Source of the DNA: Alistipes sp. | Lineage (GTDB): Bacteria; Bacteroidota; Bacteroidia; Bacteroidales; Rikenellaceae | Assembly: GCA_017547175.1 (NCBI GenBank) | Contig: JAFYQI010000008.1 | Location: forward strand, 62,001-126,000 | Direction of reading: 5' to 3' | Length of the DNA stretch: 64,000 nucleotides | Shown here: piece by piece, positions 29,706-37,501 of the stretch | Layout: each line of letters starts with the position of its first letter | Position numbering within the stretch: position 1 is the first letter of the stretch | Notes under the pieces: model-generated | Databases searched by the model: none | Told to the model about the DNA's origin: nothing | The model's input: the letters and a program-made list of their open reading frames with translations, nothing else | Position numbers and translations under genes: made by a program

Positions 29706-29734
29706 CCAGAGCCCGATGCCGGGATTCACTCTGC
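29706..29734 (-). repeat. rpoB-leader hairpin repeat, copy 1 (rpoB-proximal)
   Basis: Minus strand: CAGAG, bulge TGAAT, CCCG, loop GCAT, CGGG, CTCTG. The two helices stack across a five-base one-sided bulge. Confidence 0.75.
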
Positions 29735-29821
29735 GATCCTACTGACGCCTTGGAGGGGTGAAATCGTCGCCTCATCACGATTGGCTAGATCCGCTCGCTC
29801 AAGGGCCGATACCGTCTGTTC

Positions 29822-29850
29822 CCAGAGCCCGATGCCGGGGTTCACTCTGC
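29822..29850 (-). repeat. rpoB-leader hairpin repeat, copy 2
   Basis: The same as copy 1 except one base in the bulge (TGAAC instead of TGAAT). It starts 116 bases from copy 1. Confidence 0.75.
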
Positions 29851-29900
29851 AACTTGTAGTATCCGATCTAAGTTTTTGTGAAGAACACCTACTCAATCGC

Positions 29901-29929
29901 AAGAGCCCGATGACGGGATTCACTCTTCA
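29901..29929 (-). repeat. rpoB-leader hairpin repeat, copy 3
   Basis: Minus strand: AAGAG, TGAAT, CCCG, loop TCAT, CGGG, CTCTT. The closing C-G pair of copies 1 and 2 is replaced by A-T, a compensatory change, while the bulge is kept. It starts 79 bases from copy 2. Confidence 0.75.
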
Positions 29930-30040
29930 GATTCAGGAGCTGTACTTCACGCGAATAGCAACGCATGTACCGCCTGTTTTGTATGCCCTTTCCCCATTCC
30001 GGCACACAAGAGTTTGGCCACCCTCGTTTTATCCGCGGAA

Positions 30041-30084
30041 TGCTCCCGAGCAAAAACGCTCATTTTGAGCGATTTGCGGGAGCA
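30041..30084 (-). other. Long hairpin in the rpoB leader
   Basis: TGCTCCCG and CGGGAGCA close a stem with an inner CGCTCA/TGAGCG helix. It could be a processing site or a transcription pause. Confidence 0.55.
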
Positions 30085-30178
30085 GTTCAATCATCTTTCA
30101 CACCTACGAATTTTACACGACAAAGGCTCGGCATGATATCCAAGCCCAATAGTTTTACACCCGAGGTGTTTAGACCAA

Positions 30179-30218
30179 GAAAAGGTATAGGGCTTACCTG
30201 GTAAGCCACTATACCTGT
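30179..30218 (-). terminator. Attenuator-like terminator between rplL and rpoB
   Basis: On the minus strand AGGTATA and GGCTTACC pair with GGTAAGCC and TATACCT (about 15 bp), followed by TTTTC. The short U tract suggests partial termination, which would lower rpoBC expression relative to ribosomal protein genes as known at the equivalent place in enterobacteria. Confidence 0.7.
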
Positions 30219-30252
30219 TTCTGACTTGGCTTGCTTATAGCAGCCTGAAGAA

Positions 30253-30627
30253 TTACTTCAGCTCAACCTCAGCACCAGCCTCCTCGAGCGAGCTCTTCAG
30301 AGCCTCAGCCTCCTCCTTCGAGATACCCTCCTTGATAGCCTTAGGAGCAGCATCTACGAGAGCCTTAGCGTCGCCCAGCGACAGACCAGCAGCCTCCTTA
30401 ACGGCCTTGATGACCTGGAGCTTAGCCTGACCGGCGCTCTTCAGAATAACGTCGAACGTCGTCTTCTCTGCGGGAGCAGCCTCACCGGCAGCTGCAGGAG
30501 CAGCAACAGCGACAGCAGCAGCAGCGGGCTCAATGCCGTACTCCTCCTTGAGGATCTGAGCCAGTTCGTTTACCTCGGTAACCTTCAGGTTAACCAGTTC
30601 TTCAGCAAGTTTCTTGATATCTGCCAT
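30253..30627 (-). CDS. rplL: 50S ribosomal protein L7/L12
   Basis: 124 aa. The alanine-rich hinge ([22 protein letters not shown]) separates the N-terminal dimerisation domain from the factor-binding C-terminal domain ([25 protein letters not shown]). It forms the ribosomal stalk that recruits GTPase factors. It follows rplJ by 39 bases in the cluster. Confidence 0.97.
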   Translation of the reverse strand: MADIKKLAEELVNLKVTEVNELAQILKEEYGIEPAAAAVAVAAPAAAGEAAPAEKTTFDVILKSAGQAKLQVIKAVKEAAGLSLGDAKALVDAAPKAIKEGISKEEAEALKSSLEEAGAEVELK

Positions 30628-30666
30628 AGTAGTAGATTATTAAAATTTTGTTTGTTTCTTTTGTGA

Positions 30667-31191
30667 TTAATTGTTTCTCTCCTCGAGCGTCTTTACGAGG
30701 CCCGCGATCTTCTGACCTGCAGCACCCTGCAGTGCAGAAATAACATTCTTGGCCGGCGACTGGAGCAGTGCAACGATATCGGCAACCAGCTCCTCCTTCG
30801 ACTTAATGTTGCAAAGTGCGTCGATCTTATCATCACCTACGTACACACAACCCTCGGCGAAGGCAGCCTTCAGCACGGGCTTGTCCGACTTCTTGCGGAA
30901 CTCCTTGATCAGGACCGCAGGAGCCTTAGCAACGTTGGTGAACATGATCGAGGTCGGACCCTCCAGGGTCTTTACCAAATCAGCATCTGCCTTCTCTACC
31001 TTCTCCAGAGCCTTCGTGAAGAGCGTGTTCTTTACAACTACGAGCTTCACATCGCTCTCGAAGCACTTGCGACGCAATGCAGCGGTCTGCTCAGCGTTCA
31101 GCGCCTCAATGTTGGTGATGTAGAAGTGAGGATAGGCTTCGAGCTGCTCGGCGAGGCTGTTAATAACAACCAGTTTTTCTTCCTTTGTCAT
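30667..31191 (-). CDS. rplJ: 50S ribosomal protein L10
   Basis: 174 aa. It binds 23S rRNA and carries the L7/L12 dimers at its C-terminus (VISALQGAAGQKIAGLVKTLEER). It starts 18 bases after rplA, so there is little room for a separate L10 leader of the kind used for autoregulation in other bacteria. Confidence 0.97.
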   Translation of the reverse strand: MTKEEKLVVINSLAEQLEAYPHFYITNIEALNAEQTAALRRKCFESDVKLVVVKNTLFTKALEKVEKADADLVKTLEGPTSIMFTNVAKAPAVLIKEFRKKSDKPVLKAAFAEGCVYVGDDKIDALCNIKSKEELVADIVALLQSPAKNVISALQGAAGQKIAGLVKTLEERNN

Positions 31192-31209
31192 CTCTAACTG
31201 TCCTCCTTA

Positions 31210-31908
31210 TTACTTGGTTTCTACTGATTTGGGATCGATCTGCACACCGGGACTCATCGTGGTCGAGAGATAAATGCTCTTCACATAAGTACCCTTAGCG
31301 GCAGCCGGCTTGAGCTTGATAATCGTGTTGAGTACCTCCTTCGCATTCTCTACGATCTGGTTCTCATTGAACGAAATCTTACCTACCGACGTGTGAACGA
31401 TACCGAACTTGTCGACCTTGAAGTCGATCTTACCGGCCTTCACATCCTGAACGGCCTTAGCAACGTCCATCGTTACCGTACCCGTCTTGGGATTCGGCAT
31501 CAAGCCACGAGGACCGAGAATACGACCCAAGGCACCAACCTTACCCATCACGTTCGGGGTGCAGATGATAACGTCTACATCCGTCCAACCACCTTTGATC
31601 TTGTCTACATACTCGTCCAGACCTACGAAGTCAGCACCTGCGGCCTGAGCCTCAGCCTCCTTCTCGGGGGTGCAGAGTACAAGAACACGTACTACCTTAC
31701 CGGTACCGTGGGGCAGCGTTACCACGCCACGTACCATCTGGTTCGCCTTACGGGGATCTACACCCAGGCGTACATCGACATCTACCGAAGCATCAAATTT
31801 CGTGAAAGTGATCTCCTTCAGAAGAGCAGCAGCCTCCGAAAGCTTGTAGGCCTTACCGGCCTCCACCTTGGCGATGGCGATCTTTTGATTTTTCGTCAAC
31901 TTACTCAT
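31210..31908 (-). CDS. rplA: 50S ribosomal protein L1
   Basis: 232 aa, full length, with conserved [26 protein letters not shown] and the [18 protein letters not shown] motif (here [16 protein letters not shown]) of the rRNA-binding protein. L1 forms the mobile L1 stalk and is often a translational repressor of its own operon. It follows rplK by eight bases. Confidence 0.97.
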   Translation of the reverse strand: MSKLTKNQKIAIAKVEAGKAYKLSEAAALLKEITFTKFDASVDVDVRLGVDPRKANQMVRGVVTLPHGTGKVVRVLVLCTPEKEAEAQAAGADFVGLDEYVDKIKGGWTDVDVIICTPNVMGKVGALGRILGPRGLMPNPKTGTVTMDVAKAVQDVKAGKIDFKVDKFGIVHTSVGKISFNENQIVENAKEVLNTIIKLKPAAAKGTYVKSIYLSTTMSPGVQIDPKSVETK

Positions 31909-31916
31909 CTTCTACT

Positions 31917-32357
31917 TTAGTTCTTAGGGAATTCACCAACGACATTGATACCCATACTGCGAGCAGTACCGGCAACCATGCGCATTGCAGACTCAATCGT
32001 GAAGCAGTTCATGTCAGGCATTTTACCCTCAGCGATCTCGCGAACCTGATCCCACGTTACCTGACCCACCTTCTGACGGTTGGGCTGAGCGGAACCGGCC
32101 TGTACGTTGGCTGCTTGCTTGAGCTGAATAGCTACAGGCGGCTGTTTTACAACAAAGTCGAACGACTTATCGCTGTAAACGGTGATGATGACCGGAAGAA
32201 CCTTGCCTGCCTTGTCCTGCGTACGAGCATTGAACTGCTTGCAGAAGTCCATAATGTTGACTCCCTTAGAACCCAATGCCGGACCTACCGGAGGCGAAGG
32301 ATTGGCGGCACCACCTTTGATCTGCAATTTAATAAATGCAGCAACCTCTTTTGCCAT
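31917..32357 (-). CDS. rplK: 50S ribosomal protein L11
   Basis: 146 aa. The N-terminal [25 protein letters not shown] and C-terminal [12 protein letters not shown] are the family signatures. It is part of the GTPase-associated centre and is needed for the stringent-response sensing of uncharged tRNA. It follows nusG by 16 bases. Confidence 0.97.
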   Translation of the reverse strand: MAKEVAAFIKLQIKGGAANPSPPVGPALGSKGVNIMDFCKQFNARTQDKAGKVLPVIITVYSDKSFDFVVKQPPVAIQLKQAANVQAGSAQPNRQKVGQVTWDQVREIAEGKMPDMNCFTIESAMRMVAGTARSMGINVVGEFPKN

Positions 32358-32373
32358 AGTTTTCCTTTGTTAA

Positions 32374-32934
32374 TTATTCTTTTTCTACTTGTGTGAAGCT
32401 CAACTCCATCGGAGTTTTGCGCCCGAATATCTTCACCGATACCGTGAGCTTCTTGCGCTCGTTGTCGACAGCCTCGATAGTACCCTGGAAGCTTGAGAAA
32501 GGGCCATCGGTGACCTTTACGGCCTCGCCGACAATATAGGTTATTTCGTTCTCCTCCTCCATGGCATTGATCTCATCGACGCGACCGAGAATACGGGCAA
32601 CCTCTTGTGGACGGAGGGGTGCCGCGTTCATCTTGCGACCATCCTCTTTCGTCTCGCCCAAGAAACCAAGCACGTTGGGGATATTACGAATAATCATAGG
32701 AATTTGGCCTACCAAGGCTGCCTCGATGAGCACATAGCCCGGATACGAGACCTTCTCCTTAGAGACCTTCTTACCATTACGGATCGTATAGTACTTCTCC
32801 GTGGGAATCAACACTTGCGAGATGTAGTCCTCCAAATGAGCAAGGCGTATCTCTTTATCGAGATACTCCTTAACCTTGGCCTCTTTACCGCCAATGGCTC
32901 GAACTACATACCACTCCTTCTTAACCTCATTCAT
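32374..32934 (-). CDS. nusG: Transcription termination/antitermination factor NusG
   Basis: 186 aa with the NGN domain (KEWYVVRAIGGKEAKVKEYL) and the C-terminal KOW motif (GEAVKVTDGPFSSFQGTIEAVD). It binds RNA polymerase and couples it to Rho or the ribosome. It follows secE by 17 bases in the usual secE-nusG-rplKAJL order. Confidence 0.97.
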   Translation of the reverse strand: MNEVKKEWYVVRAIGGKEAKVKEYLDKEIRLAHLEDYISQVLIPTEKYYTIRNGKKVSKEKVSYPGYVLIEAALVGQIPMIIRNIPNVLGFLGETKEDGRKMNAAPLRPQEVARILGRVDEINAMEEENEITYIVGEAVKVTDGPFSSFQGTIEAVDNERKKLTVSVKIFGRKTPMELSFTQVEKE

Positions 32935-32951
32935 TGCTGTAAAGCAGGCGA

Positions 32952-33143
32952 TTAAAGGTTACCGAGCGTCTTGTAAATAAACTCCATCACGTTCTCGAAC
33001 GTCAAGTCCATTGCCAATACGACAACAGCAAAGATGGCCGAGGCCACCATTACGACGATCGTAGAACTCTGCAACTGAGGAAACGAAGGCCACGTAACCT
33101 TGTTTACAAGCTCGTTGTACGACTCTTTGATGTATTTCAGCAT
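32952..33143 (-). CDS. secE: Preprotein translocase subunit SecE
   Basis: 63 aa, the short form with one C-terminal transmembrane helix (STIVVMVASAIFAVVVLAMDLTF) preceded by the conserved amphipathic ESYNELVNKVTWPSF. It is the essential clamp of the SecYEG channel. tRNA-Trp lies 23 bases upstream. Confidence 0.95.
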   Translation of the reverse strand: MLKYIKESYNELVNKVTWPSFPQLQSSTIVVMVASAIFAVVVLAMDLTFENVMEFIYKTLGNL

Positions 33144-33166
33144 AATGTTTTCCTTTTTTATCTTGG

Positions 33167-33237
33167 CAGGAGCAGAGAGATTCGAACTCCCATCAACGGT
33201 TTTGGAGACCGCTATTCTACCCTTGAACTATGCTCCT
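33167..33237 (-). tRNA. tRNA-Trp (CCA)
   Basis: Acceptor AGGAGCA/TGCTCCT, anticodon stem GCGGT/ACCGT with loop CTCCAAA (anticodon CCA), T loop GTTCGAATC, discriminator G. It sits between tuf and secE, a common Bacteroidetes arrangement. Confidence 0.94.
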
Positions 33238-33292
33238 AAAAAGTGAGAAGCGGTGCGGTTTAACACCGCTTCTCTATGATCTGAGTTGTGTA

Positions 33293-34480
33293 TTACTCAA
33301 CGATCTCGATGATCTGACCAGCACCTACCGTACGACCACCCTCGCGGATAGCGAAACGGAGACCCTCGTTCAGAGCTACGGGATAGATCAGCGTAACAGT
33401 GATCGTTACGTGGTCACCCGGCATCACCATGTCAACACCTGCGGGCAGAGCAACCTCACCGGTTACGTCCATCGTACGCAGATAGAACTGGGGACGATAC
33501 TTGTTGTGGAACGGCGTGTGACGGCCACCCTCCTCCTTCTTCAGGATGTAGACCTCAGCCTTGAACTGCGTGTGGGGCTTGATCGAACCCGGCTTGGCAA
33601 CTACCATACCGCGCTTAACCTCCTTCTTGTCGATACCACGGAGCAGCAGACCTACGTTATCACCAGCCTCACCCTCATCGAGGAGCTTACGGAACATCTC
33701 AACACCCGTACAGGTCGACGTCAGCGACTTCTCACCCAAACCGATGATCTCAACGGGATCACCTACGTGGATAATACCAGTCTCGATACGGCCCGTTACT
33801 ACGGTACCACGACCGGTGATCGAGAATACGTCCTCAACCGGCATCAGGAAGGGCTTCTCGTTCTCACGAGCCGGGATGGGTACATACTCATCAACGTTGC
33901 TCATGAGCTCCATGATCTTCTCCTCCCACTGGGGCTCGCCGTTCAGACCACCAAGAGCCGAACCACGGATGATGGGAGCGTTGTCACCGTCGAAGTCGTA
34001 CTTCGAGAGCAGGTCGCGAACCTCCATCTCAACGAGGTCGAGCATCTCGGGATCGTCAACCATATCGCACTTGTTCAGGAACACAACGATGCGGGGAACG
34101 TTCACCTGCTTAGCCAGCAGTACGTGCTCGTTCGTCTGGGGCATCGGACCGTCCGTTGCAGCTACTACGAGGATGGCACCGTCCATCTGGGCAGCACCCG
34201 TTACCATGTTCTTAACGTAGTCGGCGTGACCCGGGCAGTCTACGTGAGCATAGTGACGGCTAGCCGTCTGGTACTCAACGTGCGAGGTGTTGATCGTGAT
34301 ACCACGCTCCTTCTCCTCGGGGGCGTTGTCGATCGAATCAAACGAGCGGAGCTCCGACAGACCATTCTTAGCCAAAACGGTCGTAATGGCAGCCGTCAGC
34401 GTCGTCTTACCGTGGTCTACGTGACCGATAGTACCGATGTTCACGTGCGGTTTCGAGCGGTCAAATTTTTCTTTTGCCAT
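33293..34480 (-). CDS. tuf: Elongation factor Tu
   Basis: 395 aa. GTP-binding motifs [17 protein letters not shown] and NKCD are intact, with the conserved domains 2 and 3. It delivers aminoacyl-tRNA to the ribosome. It is embedded in a tRNA operon: Thr, Tyr and Gly tRNAs upstream and Trp downstream, all on the same strand, driven by the promoter at 35085-35115. Confidence 0.98.
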   Translation of the reverse strand: MAKEKFDRSKPHVNIGTIGHVDHGKTTLTAAITTVLAKNGLSELRSFDSIDNAPEEKERGITINTSHVEYQTASRHYAHVDCPGHADYVKNMVTGAAQMDGAILVVAATDGPMPQTNEHVLLAKQVNVPRIVVFLNKCDMVDDPEMLDLVEMEVRDLLSKYDFDGDNAPIIRGSALGGLNGEPQWEEKIMELMSNVDEYVPIPARENEKPFLMPVEDVFSITGRGTVVTGRIETGIIHVGDPVEIIGLGEKSLTSTCTGVEMFRKLLDEGEAGDNVGLLLRGIDKKEVKRGMVVAKPGSIKPHTQFKAEVYILKKEEGGRHTPFHNKYRPQFYLRTMDVTGEVALPAGVDMVMPGDHVTITVTLIYPVALNEGLRFAIREGGRTVGAGQIIEIVE

Positions 34481-34572
34481 AGTTGTATAAGTTTTAAAGT
34501 ATAATGTTTGTTACTTCTATTCTTTTTAGGGGCACATCGTTATCGGTTCTCACCTTTAACCTCGGCCCTTAG

Positions 34573-34645
34573 AGCGGAAGACGAGGCTCAAACTCGCGAC
34601 CCTTAGCTTGGAAGGCTAATGCTCTATCAACTGAGCTACTTCCGC
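34573..34645 (-). tRNA. tRNA-Gly (TCC)
   Basis: Acceptor GCGGAAG/CTTCCGC, anticodon stem TTAGC/GCTAA with loop CTTCCAA (anticodon TCC), discriminator T as usual for Gly. It is followed by tuf 92 bases downstream, with no tail element between. Confidence 0.94.
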
Positions 34646-34829
34646 AAAAACATACCGAATCAGAGCACACTCCCCTCACTTGACGACACAAAGGCAGCTC
34701 AAACAGAACTCCCTTTACCAACCGAAGCCACATTCTTGTGACCTCCCTCAAAGAAAAGGGACTCAAAACTGCGCCCCTTCATTTGATTGTCGCCGTGGGT
34801 TTGCAACTCCAACCGGCACTCTTTTATTG

Positions 34830-34912
34830 TGGGAAGTGATGGATTCGAACCACCGAAGGTAAAAACCAGCAGATTTACAGTCTGCCCCATTTGGCCACTC
34901 TGGTAACTTCCC
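34830..34912 (-). tRNA. tRNA-Tyr (GTA)
   Basis: Class II tRNA of 83 bases. Acceptor GGGAAGT/ACTTCCC, anticodon stem GCAGA/TCTGC with loop CTGTAAA (anticodon GTA), long variable arm, discriminator A. A spacer of 184 bases without recognisable features separates it from tRNA-Gly. Confidence 0.94.
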
Positions 34913-34990
34913 TTATTTTGGATCGGGTTATTCACCCGTCCTGCTCAAGCCGGTCTTACAATCCGACTTTGTCCAGCCCTCACGACTTGG

Positions 34991-35063
34991 AGCCGATGGA
35001 GGGACTCGAACCCACGGCCGCCTGATTACAAATCAAGTGCTCTGCCAACTGAGCTACATCGGC
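34991..35063 (-). tRNA. tRNA-Thr (TGT)
   Basis: Acceptor GCCGATG/CATCGGC, anticodon stem CTTGA/TCAGG with loop TTTGTAA (anticodon TGT), T loop GTTCGAGTC, discriminator T. It is the first gene of the Thr-Tyr-Gly-tuf transcript. Confidence 0.94.
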
Positions 35064-35084
35064 AATTTTAACCGTTTCGGATTG

Positions 35085-35115
35085 CAAAGGTATGCATAAA
35101 AAATTTACCAACAAA
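35085..35115 (-). promoter_or_regulatory. Promoter of the tRNA-tuf operon
   Basis: Minus strand TTTG (35115-35112), 19-base gap, TACCTTTG (35092-35085). This is the best candidate to drive the cluster from tRNA-Thr through at least tuf. Confidence 0.82.
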
Positions 35116-35272
35116 ATTTTTCGTGATAAATTTTTCCATTTTTTTTCTCTCTTCAAAGAACGAAGCCCTGCCGCACATTTGTCATTCGACGAGAAGCAGG
35201 AAATCGGGTGCAAATATACGATCTTTTTATGAATAAACAAAAAGTAACGGTTCTTTTTCACATTTCAATGCA

Positions 35273-35309
35273 AAAAAAAGCGAGAGCCCCATTTCGGAGC
35301 TCTCGCAAC
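35273..35309 (-). terminator. Terminator of the first SusC/SusD pair
   Basis: GCGAGAGCTC and GGGCTCTCGC pair on the minus strand, followed by a run of seven Ts (plus-strand As at 35273-35279). Confidence 0.85.
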
Positions 35310-35326
35310 AGTATCGAATCATCGAT

Positions 35327-37480
35327 TTAGTTCTGGAAACCGTAACCGTTTCTGAAACCACCCGTCGAAATGATGTTCGGCGTGAAGGGCCATACATATA
35401 CCGGAGCAGTCTCGTAGTCGTAGCCGTTGAAGTACTTGTTGTAGTAATCCTCCTCGTTTGCCACGAGAGCCTTACCCCACTCTACCTTGGTATAACCGGC
35501 AGCCTCCAAAGCAGCACCGTCTACCTGCTCGAACAGACCCTGGATAGCCAGGTTCGTGTTATCCTTAGCACCGGCGAACTCGAAACCACCTGCTTTGCAA
35601 ACCGATGCCCAGTCGTCGTGCTGACCACGCCACGAGGGATAAACGATAGCCTTGATCTCGGGATTGGCCATCTGAGCCTCCGAAGCCTGAGCCGTCAGAC
35701 GATAACCGATCAGCGACTTGGCGTCAACGAGCTTCGTGTATACATAGTCCGAAATTACGTTGCCGTTCTCGAACTGATAGTAACCGTTAGCCTTCAGACC
35801 GTCGATCATCTTCTTCGTCAGCTCCTTCGTTGCCTTGATCTTCTCACCGATGTAGCCCGAGCGAATCAGCGTGTAGCGGCGATCGCCCTCACCTGCATAC
35901 TCGAAACCACGCTCGTCGATGATAGCCTCTACCAGCGAACCGCGCGATGCGATGAAAGCATCCGTGTTAGCCTTACCTGCGGGGAACGAACGCTCGCGTA
36001 CGATCTTCAGATACTGCTTAGCAGTAGCTACATCACCCGTAACGGCGCATGCCTCGGCATAACCCAGGTAGACCTCAGCCATACGCATATAAGGAGCATT
36101 GATACCCGACTTACGCTGACCCGTGTAGGGCTTAGCCTGACGGTTCTCGTCCCACTTGTTGAGCGACAGACCACCACCGTTCGACTGCGAACCCGGAGCG
36201 AAGGGAAGAAGCTTCTCCGAACCGTCACCCTTGCTACCCGTTACAGCAATCGATACGTCGCGACGCATGTCGTTCGGATCGAACATACCATAGTAGAAAG
36301 CGGGGTTGATACGACCCTGACCGTAGTTCTTACAGGGCATACCGGCTTTCGTCGAAAGCTTCGAACCACCGGCCGAAGGACGACCAAACGAGTAGGGACG
36401 TGCGTCGTTACCCGAACCCATCGTCATCACGATCTCATAGATCGACTCGTCGGCATAAACCTCATCACCCTGGTGCATCTGCTCAAAGAAGTACTGGTAG
36501 GGGTTGTTGTACTGACGGGCTGCCTCGTTCTTACGGGGATCCGTCAGGTGGAACTTAGCCGTACCCGAGTTGTCCAAGCAAGCCTTGAAGTAGGTCTTGG
36601 CAATCTCGTAGAACTTCTTATAGTCCGAACGACGGTTGTAAACAGCGTTCTCAGCGCTTGCGTTTACCTTACCCTTCTGCTCGAACGAAATCACGTTACC
36701 ATCGATGTCGTGGTACGTAATGTCCGAACGGCGCGTGTGGTAACCACCGGCCTCCAATGCCATACGACCAATCAGACCCTGTACATACGTACGCGAAATC
36801 TGGTTCTTGTCCGTACCCTTCTCGCCCAGGCGATACATGATCGGCTCTACGCGGATCAGGTCGTTGATACATGCCTCGAAAATCGAGTCGCGGCCTACCA
36901 GTGCACCGGCGGGCTCACCGAACGTATCATTATAAGGTACATCACCGTAGTACTTAATCAGCTCACGGTAGCAGGTTGCGCGAATGGCGATAGCCTCACC
37001 GTAGAGGTTCAAAATGTCGGTCGGAACACCGGCAGCAATCTGCTCGGCAAAACCATCCATAGCCTCCATAGCCGAAATTACGGCGTTGGCGTTCGAAATC
37101 GTCTTGAAGCAGCGTGCATAGCCGTTCGAAGGCGACTCCTTCTGATAACCTACTGCTACATAGGTCGAGGTCTCGGTACCATTTACATAGAAGCACTCTG
37201 GCACGTGGCGCGGGAGCTGGGCCGTATAGGACTCAGGGTGACGCTCGATATCCGAGCCGGTCACGTCCATAGCATAATAGAAACCGTCACCAAAAAGGTC
37301 GTTCTGAATAGCATCGCGGAAGGCCTCATAGGTACCGTCCATAGCCGCGCGAGCCGTCGTCATGTTCGAGAAGACGAAGTCACCATCTACAACCGAGGGC
37401 GACGAGGTCTCCAGGAAATCGCTGCACGAGGTAGTTGCAAGTGCAGCTACGCAAAGCGCAGAATAAAATATTTTTTTCAT
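35327..37480 (-). CDS. SusD/RagB-like nutrient-binding outer-membrane lipoprotein
   Basis: 717 aa, longer than the usual 500-650. SPII signal MKKIFYSALCVAALATTSCSDFLE. The SusD fold shows as ANAVISAME, the TPR-like helices and APYMRMAEVYLGYAEACAVTG and DERGFEYAGEGDRRYTLIR near the end. It sits on the cell surface as the lid of the SusC channel and binds the glycan or peptide substrate. It lies 21 bases downstream of susC in one operon. The substrate is unknown since no hydrolase gene sits in the operon. Confidence 0.93.
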   Translation of the reverse strand: MKKIFYSALCVAALATTSCSDFLETSSPSVVDGDFVFSNMTTARAAMDGTYEAFRDAIQNDLFGDGFYYAMDVTGSDIERHPESYTAQLPRHVPECFYVNGTETSTYVAVGYQKESPSNGYARCFKTISNANAVISAMEAMDGFAEQIAAGVPTDILNLYGEAIAIRATCYRELIKYYGDVPYNDTFGEPAGALVGRDSIFEACINDLIRVEPIMYRLGEKGTDKNQISRTYVQGLIGRMALEAGGYHTRRSDITYHDIDGNVISFEQKGKVNASAENAVYNRRSDYKKFYEIAKTYFKACLDNSGTAKFHLTDPRKNEAARQYNNPYQYFFEQMHQGDEVYADESIYEIVMTMGSGNDARPYSFGRPSAGGSKLSTKAGMPCKNYGQGRINPAFYYGMFDPNDMRRDVSIAVTGSKGDGSEKLLPFAPGSQSNGGGLSLNKWDENRQAKPYTGQRKSGINAPYMRMAEVYLGYAEACAVTGDVATAKQYLKIVRERSFPAGKANTDAFIASRGSLVEAIIDERGFEYAGEGDRRYTLIRSGYIGEKIKATKELTKKMIDGLKANGYYQFENGNVISDYVYTKLVDAKSLIGYRLTAQASEAQMANPEIKAIVYPSWRGQHDDWASVCKAGGFEFAGAKDNTNLAIQGLFEQVDGAALEAAGYTKVEWGKALVANEEDYYNKYFNGYDYETAPVYVWPFTPNIISTGGFRNGYGFQN

Positions 37481-37501
37481 AGCTGTAATCTCGTTTTAGG
37501 A

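Larger units (their letters stand above)
29603..30252 (-). promoter_or_regulatory. rpoBC leader (rplL-rpoB interval), structured
   Basis: 650 bases with no plausible gene. In transcript order it has an attenuator-like hairpin (30180-30218), a long GC-rich hairpin (30041-30084), and three copies of a 29-nt bulged hairpin (29901-29929, 29822-29850, 29706-29734), then 104 bases to the rpoB start codon. No CAAAnnTA-type minus-strand promoter was found, so rpoB is probably read through from the ribosomal protein genes. Confidence 0.7.

Noticed and set aside
29706..29929. CRISPR array in the rplL-rpoB interval
   Set aside because: Only three repeats, unequal spacers (87 and 51 bases), base-pair covariation within repeats and no cas genes; better read as RNA hairpins.
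29781..30068. A 95-codon frame in the rpoB leader on the plus strand
   Set aside because: It runs through the repeated hairpins and shows no family resemblance; the interval is better explained as leader RNA.
33144..35063. Tail elements after the minus-strand Trp, Gly, Tyr and Thr tRNAs
   Set aside because: The spacers (23, 92, 184 and 78 bases) were read on the minus strand and show no paired arms of this type.
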